Source of the DNA: CAZUMJ01 sp964621605 | Lineage (GTDB): Bacteria > Actinomycetota > Acidimicrobiia > Acidimicrobiales > Iamiaceae | Length of the DNA stretch: 16,114 nucleotides | Direction: 5' to 3' | NCBI GenBank assembly: GCA_964621605.1 | Contig: CAZUMJ010000053.1 | Span: 1 to 16,114 of the forward strand | Part shown: one piece after another, positions 12,983 to 16,114 of the stretch | How the letters are laid out: each line of letters starts with the position of its first letter | Numbering within the stretch: the stretch's first letter is position 1 | Program-made: the position numbers and the translations under genes | The notes under the pieces: generated by a model | Database searches by the model: none | Seen by the model: the letters and a program-made list of their open reading frames with translations, nothing else | What the model was told of the DNA's origin: nothing

Positions 12983-14184
12983 GATCTCGCGAGCTGCAGC
13001 GGCAGGGTGCGCGGACCACGGACCTGGCCACCCGACCAACGAACCTCGTCGGGCTGTGCCAACCAGAACGTCGGGTGCCGTTCGAGGAACACCTCCAACG
13101 CGACCCGCAGCTCCATGCGAGCGAGGTTGGAACCCACACATCGATGGATGCCGAGGCCGAACGCGGCGTGCCGGTTCACGGCTCGATCGAGCAGCACCTC
13201 GTCGGGACGATCGAACGCGGCGGGGTCACGATTCGCAGCAGGGAACGGCAGCAGCATCCAGTCGTCCTCGCGCAGCGGGCAGCCGTTCCACTCGCTGTCC
13301 GCCCGCACCAGGCGAGCCATCGTGACCGGCGCGTATGCCCGAAGCAGCTCCTCGACCGCAGTGAGCCACAGCTCCGGCTCGCGTCCGAGGCGATCACGGT
13401 CTTCATCGTGTTGCGCCAGATGCCAGAGCGACGCGCCGATCGCGCTCCACGTGGTGTCGATACCGGCCAGCAACAGCAACGCGATCGTCCCTCGCGTGTG
13501 CTCGAAGGTGATCGCCGTCCCGTCGACCTCAGCGGACAGCAGCATCGACGTGAGGTCGTCGCGGGGTCGCTCGGCGTGGTCGCGGATCTGCTCGGTGAGG
13601 TACTTGTCGAGCTGCATGAAGTTCGCGAAGCGCAACTCCGGAGGGAGGTCGACCCCTTCGATCACCTGCGTGACGAACGTGCGGAACATCTCTGCGTCGC
13701 CCGGGGGGAAGCCGAGCATCTTGGCGATCACTCGCACCGGGATGTGCTGTGCGTAGTCGATGGCGCCGTCGAGGTGGTCTTCGCCCTCGACGCGGTCGAG
13801 CAACTCGTGGCAGTACGCGCGGGTGAACGGTTCGAGTGCAGCGACGGCCTTCGGGGAGAAGGCCGGCAACAGGATGCGCCTCGCCTCGAGGTGGAACGGC
13901 GGGTCCGAGGAGATGGGCGGGGCGATGCCGACAGGCGACTGGGCGAGCGGTCGGTGCTCGGTCACCAAGATGCTCCGCGACGTGAACGTCTCGGTGTCGT
14001 ATGCGACCGCGCTGACGTCCGCGTGCGTTGTCGGCAACCACGCCCCGCCGTACCGCTCGGAATGTGCGACGGGGCAGCGGGCGCGGAGGTCGTCCCAGAT
14101 GCTGAACGGGTCAGCCGCCCACGTCGGGTCGGTGTGATCGAAGTCCGTCGCCCAGTCCTCGACGGGTGGGTGCCTGTCGCTCAC
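12979..14184 (-). CDS. Cytochrome P450
   Basis: The product is 401 aa, usual for soluble bacterial P450s. The GTG at 14184 overlaps the ferredoxin stop by four bases. Signature parts are all present: SDPPFHLEARRILLPAFS C-helix region (H98 and R102-R103), I-helix oxygen-activation motif AGIDTT (240-245), K-helix ExxR as E279-L-L-R282, and the heme loop FGLGIHRCVG with the thiolate ligand C349. No membrane anchor is visible. It should hydroxylate or otherwise oxidise a small organic or lipid substrate using electrons from the coupled ferredoxin; no reductase is encoded nearby, so a shared one must serve. The substrate cannot be inferred from these motifs. Confidence 0.95.
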   Translation of the reverse strand: MSDRHPPVEDWATDFDHTDPTWAADPFSIWDDLRARCPVAHSERYGGAWLPTTHADVSAVAYDTETFTSRSILVTEHRPLAQSPVGIAPPISSDPPFHLEARRILLPAFSPKAVAALEPFTRAYCHELLDRVEGEDHLDGAIDYAQHIPVRVIAKMLGFPPGDAEMFRTFVTQVIEGVDLPPELRFANFMQLDKYLTEQIRDHAERPRDDLTSMLLSAEVDGTAITFEHTRGTIALLLLAGIDTTWSAIGASLWHLAQHDEDRDRLGREPELWLTAVEELLRAYAPVTMARLVRADSEWNGCPLREDDWMLLPFPAANRDPAAFDRPDEVLLDRAVNRHAAFGLGIHRCVGSNLARMELRVALEVFLERHPTFWLAQPDEVRWSGGQVRGPRTLPLQLARS

Positions 14185-14408
14185 GGCGCGTCGTCCGATG
14201 AGCGAGCAACCGAGTGGTCGGTCAGCGAGATCGCCATCTCCGGACAGTTCTGCACCGCGAGTTGCGCTCGATGCTCCTGATCGGGCGTGACGTGCCCGTC
14301 ACCGACCTCGTGCGCGAAGCCGAGGTCGTCGACGTCGAAGAGGTCGGGCGCTATCGCATGGCAGCGGTTGTGCCCCTGGCAACGGTCGGGATCGACGTGC
14401 ACGTACAT
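14181..14408 (-). CDS. P450-partner [3Fe-4S] ferredoxin
   Basis: The product is 75 aa from the ATG at 14408, chosen for the strong GAGGGGGG ribosome site just upstream; a longer in-frame extension has no ferredoxin character. Cluster ligands are C10 and C16 in CQGHNRC and C55 in NCPEMAI. The central Cys of a [4Fe-4S] CxxCxxC motif is replaced by His (H13), giving the CxxHxxC...CP pattern of actinobacterial P450 ferredoxins that bind a [3Fe-4S] cluster. The acidic surface (DLFDVDDLG, DQEH) suits docking to reductase and P450. The stop overlaps the P450 start (GTGA, 14181-14184), so the pair is made together. Confidence 0.93.
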   Translation of the reverse strand: MYVHVDPDRCQGHNRCHAIAPDLFDVDDLGFAHEVGDGHVTPDQEHRAQLAVQNCPEMAISLTDHSVARSSDDAP

Positions 14409-14445
14409 GATTCCCCCTCGTTCGTGGCGCGTCCGGCGGCGAACG

Positions 14446-15492
14446 TTACTCCGAGTCGCTTGCGCGCCGCTCGCCACCCCGAAGATGGTGACGCCGCCGC
14501 TGCCACAACACCGCGCCGGCAGCCGCGATGAGCACGCACGCGAGCACGCCGCCCGCCCAACGCGGGTTCCACACGGGCTCCGACGTCGCGGTCGCGGGCG
14601 ACAAGGCGGAACCGGCCGACACCAGGCGCACCCGGGCGCGTGCCCACAACGGCACCCAGCCCGCGTCGAAGTCGACGATGCGCTCGACCGACGCGCCGGG
14701 GTACAGCACGGGCAGCGCGCCGAGGTCTCGGCACGCCGCGACCGGACGGACCGCACCGTCGACGCAGACGGTCGGGGTCGCCTCCAGCTTGATGTTCCCG
14801 GTGTTGCGCACGACGAAGCGCACGCGCAGGTGGCTCGTCCGCAACGGCGACGGTGCGGGCGTGGCGCGGAGTGCAAGCCCTTCGATGCTCAGCTGCGGTC
14901 GGAGCGGACCCGCGACCCGGACGGTGAGGAGGCTGTGCTCCCAACGGTCGAAGGGAACGGCGTGGCCGTCGGAGGCTGTGACCGTGCCATCGAGGCGCGC
15001 CACCACCGCGCCGATGTGGTCACCCGCTGCGGCCGTCCGGGGTACCGCGATGCTCGCCGTCACGACACGCTCCTCCTGTGGAGCGAGCACCACACGGTCG
15101 GGGCCGATCGTCACCCAGGCGCCGACGTCCACCGGCCGCGCGGCGCTCCGGACGACGTCGAGACTGCCGAGTTCGCTGCTCTGCACATCTGCCGCGCCGA
15201 GCTGGAGCGCCAGCGACTGCGCGGAGGAGTTCACGACGCGGTAGCTCCGCACCACCACCGCACCCGGCTTGGCGGTGACGACAAGGTCGGGTGCCGGTGC
15301 CTGGCCGGGCTCAGGCAACGGTTCGACCGACCAGGTCAGTCCACCGGTGTCATGGCGCGCGCTCGGCGGCGAGGCGCCTCGGCTTGCCCCCATGGGCGCC
15401 GCACCCGCGGTCGCGCCCCACAGCGCAGCTGCTGCAAGCCCACCGATCATGGCGGTCAACAGCGCACGCAGAAGGATCGTGTCGCGCCTCAC
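14446..15492 (-). CDS. WxLIP/DUF916-like surface protein with C-terminal membrane anchor
   Basis: The product is 348 aa. The GTG at 15492 overlaps the preceding stop by 4 bp. A signal peptide covers residues 1-32 (LLRALLTAMIGGLAAAALWG, cleavage near AGAA). The mature protein begins with TGGLTWSVEPLPEPG and has a beta-sandwich region (about 66-168) with RSYRVVNSSAQ, DVGAWVTI (122-129) and GDHIGAVVARL (157-167). These are hallmarks of the WxL-protein peptidoglycan-binding domain found in firmicute WxL-interacting proteins and actinobacterial homologues. A second Ig-like part holds C243 and C254, which could form a disulfide. A single membrane segment (about 313-330) followed by QRRRHH anchors the C-terminus with the tail inside. 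It likely binds the cell wall or surface partners. No WxL-domain protein is encoded in the window. Confidence 0.8.
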   Translation of the reverse strand: MRRDTILLRALLTAMIGGLAAAALWGATAGAAPMGASRGASPPSARHDTGGLTWSVEPLPEPGQAPAPDLVVTAKPGAVVVRSYRVVNSSAQSLALQLGAADVQSSELGSLDVVRSAARPVDVGAWVTIGPDRVVLAPQEERVVTASIAVPRTAAAGDHIGAVVARLDGTVTASDGHAVPFDRWEHSLLTVRVAGPLRPQLSIEGLALRATPAPSPLRTSHLRVRFVVRNTGNIKLEATPTVCVDGAVRPVAACRDLGALPVLYPGASVERIVDFDAGWVPLWARARVRLVSAGSALSPATATSEPVWNPRWAGGVLACVLIAAAGAVLWQRRRHHLRGGERRASDSE

Positions 15493-16031
15493 GAGTCGGG
15501 GTGGCCGAGGGCGGTACGCAGGTGCTGCACCGTCGTCTCGTCGAGGTCCGCGTAGACCAGACGAGCCCCGGCGAACCGTGCCGCCTCCGCGACCAATGCG
15601 GTGCGGTCGAGCTCCGTGACCAGAAGTGCGACCGTGGCGGTGTCGGGCTGCACCGCAGCGCGGAACCACGCCACCCACTCGTCGGGGATGCCCAGGTCGA
15701 CCACCTTGGCCGCGACCGCGCCCGCTCCCGCTCCCAGGCCGGCACCGACGGCCCAGCCCACGGGCCCCCCGAGCATCAGCCCGAACAAGCCAGCCCACAC
15801 GGCACCGCTGAACGCGCTGCGCCCCGGTTGGGGGTCGATGGTCTCCTGCACCGTGGTCTTGCCGTCCGCGTCCTTCACCACGACCACCGCGTCACGAATC
15901 ACCAACGCCCGCTCCGTGGCAAGGCGCACGGCCGCCGTCAGGAACTCCTGTGCACGCAGGCGATCGGGGAAGGAGATCCCGACGAGGATCTGTACGTCCT
16001 CGGGTGCGAGGTCGGATTCGTCAGCAGTCAT
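15489..16031 (-). CDS. DUF1269 family membrane protein
   Basis: The product is 180 aa, the usual size. The ATG at 16031 follows a GGGGAG ribosome site; a GTG 42 bp upstream (16073) is in frame but adds an atypical His/Ala-rich leader. The N-terminal half holds a small alpha/beta fold (DVQILVGISFPDRLRAQEFL) and RDAVVVVKDADGKTTVQETID. A Gly-rich hydrophobic hairpin follows at about 75-108 (AGLFGLMLGGPVGWAVGAG), and the C-terminal part (VALLVTELDRTALVAEAARF) repeats the alpha/beta theme. This matches DUF1269, a family of unknown function predicted to sit in the membrane. Its stop overlaps the start of the WxLIP-like gene, so the two proteins are probably made together. Confidence 0.85.
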   Translation of the reverse strand: MTADESDLAPEDVQILVGISFPDRLRAQEFLTAAVRLATERALVIRDAVVVVKDADGKTTVQETIDPQPGRSAFSGAVWAGLFGLMLGGPVGWAVGAGLGAGAGAVAAKVVDLGIPDEWVAWFRAAVQPDTATVALLVTELDRTALVAEAARFAGARLVYADLDETTVQHLRTALGHPDS

Positions 16032-16114
16032 CTGCTCAGTCTCCCCGATTCGATCCGCGTGCGCGTGCGCCACCTACCGGCCTCACCGGCCACCGGCCAC
16101 CGCCGCCACCGGCA
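16032..16114 (-). other. Upstream region of the DUF1269 gene, with caccgg-type repeats at the edge
   Basis: This is the leader and promoter area of the DUF1269-WxLIP pair. Beyond the ribosome site, the outer part (about 16070-16114) is a degenerate run of ccggccaccgg-like words. No promoter hexamers could be recognised, and the window ends here. Confidence 0.4.

Noticed and set aside
12829..14280. 483-codon open frame on the + strand
   Set aside because: Antisense to the P450, whose heme, I-helix and ExxR motifs prove the - strand frame; composition is that of a shadow.
15650..16031. DUF1269 Gly-rich hydrophobic segment as a phage holin
   Set aside because: Length, flanking alpha/beta regions and chromosomal context fit DUF1269; there are no phage genes nearby.

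Overview
The window is a GC-rich (about 70% by eye) stretch of a bacterial chromosome, read from a draft assembly because it holds a run of exactly 100 N (7797-7896). GTG and TTG starts, near-saturated GC at third codon positions, an NDMA-dependent zinc alcohol dehydrogenase, a large BTAD/AAA regulator, a P450 with a small [3Fe-4S]-type ferredoxin, and a WxL-type surface protein together point to Actinomycetota. An Acidimicrobiia-like or environmental lineage is my guess; it rests on gene content only.

Left part (1-8016, all + strand). The 3' end of a DUF4214-type gene is followed by a complete secreted DUF4214 paralogue. The spacer between them carries a 51-bp tandem duplication of the first gene's terminus and a 17-bp direct repeat. 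Next comes an NDMA-dependent alcohol dehydrogenase followed 32 bp later by a TetR regulator. Four bases further begins a DUF885 putative metallopeptidase, which overlaps by 4 bp (ATGA) a BTAD/AAA ATPase regulator interrupted by the N gap.

Middle (8017-8307). A convergent intergenic region holds two hairpins, probably one terminator for each side, and a short 11-bp tandem repeat.

Right part (8308-16031, all - strand). Read in transcription order it contains: a DUF1269 membrane protein overlapping by 4 bp (GTGA) a membrane-anchored WxLIP-like surface protein; a ferredoxin overlapping by 4 bp a cytochrome P450; an OmpR-type response regulator overlapping by 4 bp its histidine kinase; then, after 55 bp, a Tat-exported PQQ-type beta-propeller lipoprotein overlapping by 4 bp a PHB-depolymerase-like esterase with a possible lipoprotein signal. 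Each of the four pairs looks translationally coupled.

The most interesting unit is the last. A PVA-dehydrogenase-like quinoprotein propeller is coupled to an exported alpha/beta hydrolase directly behind a two-component system. This resembles the oxidise-then-hydrolyse logic of polyvinyl alcohol degradation in proteobacteria, here as cell-surface proteins in an actinobacterium. A 16-bp palindrome at the P450 stop, just upstream of the two-component genes, looks like a TetR-type operator. No RNA genes, insertion sequences or CRISPR arrays were seen.
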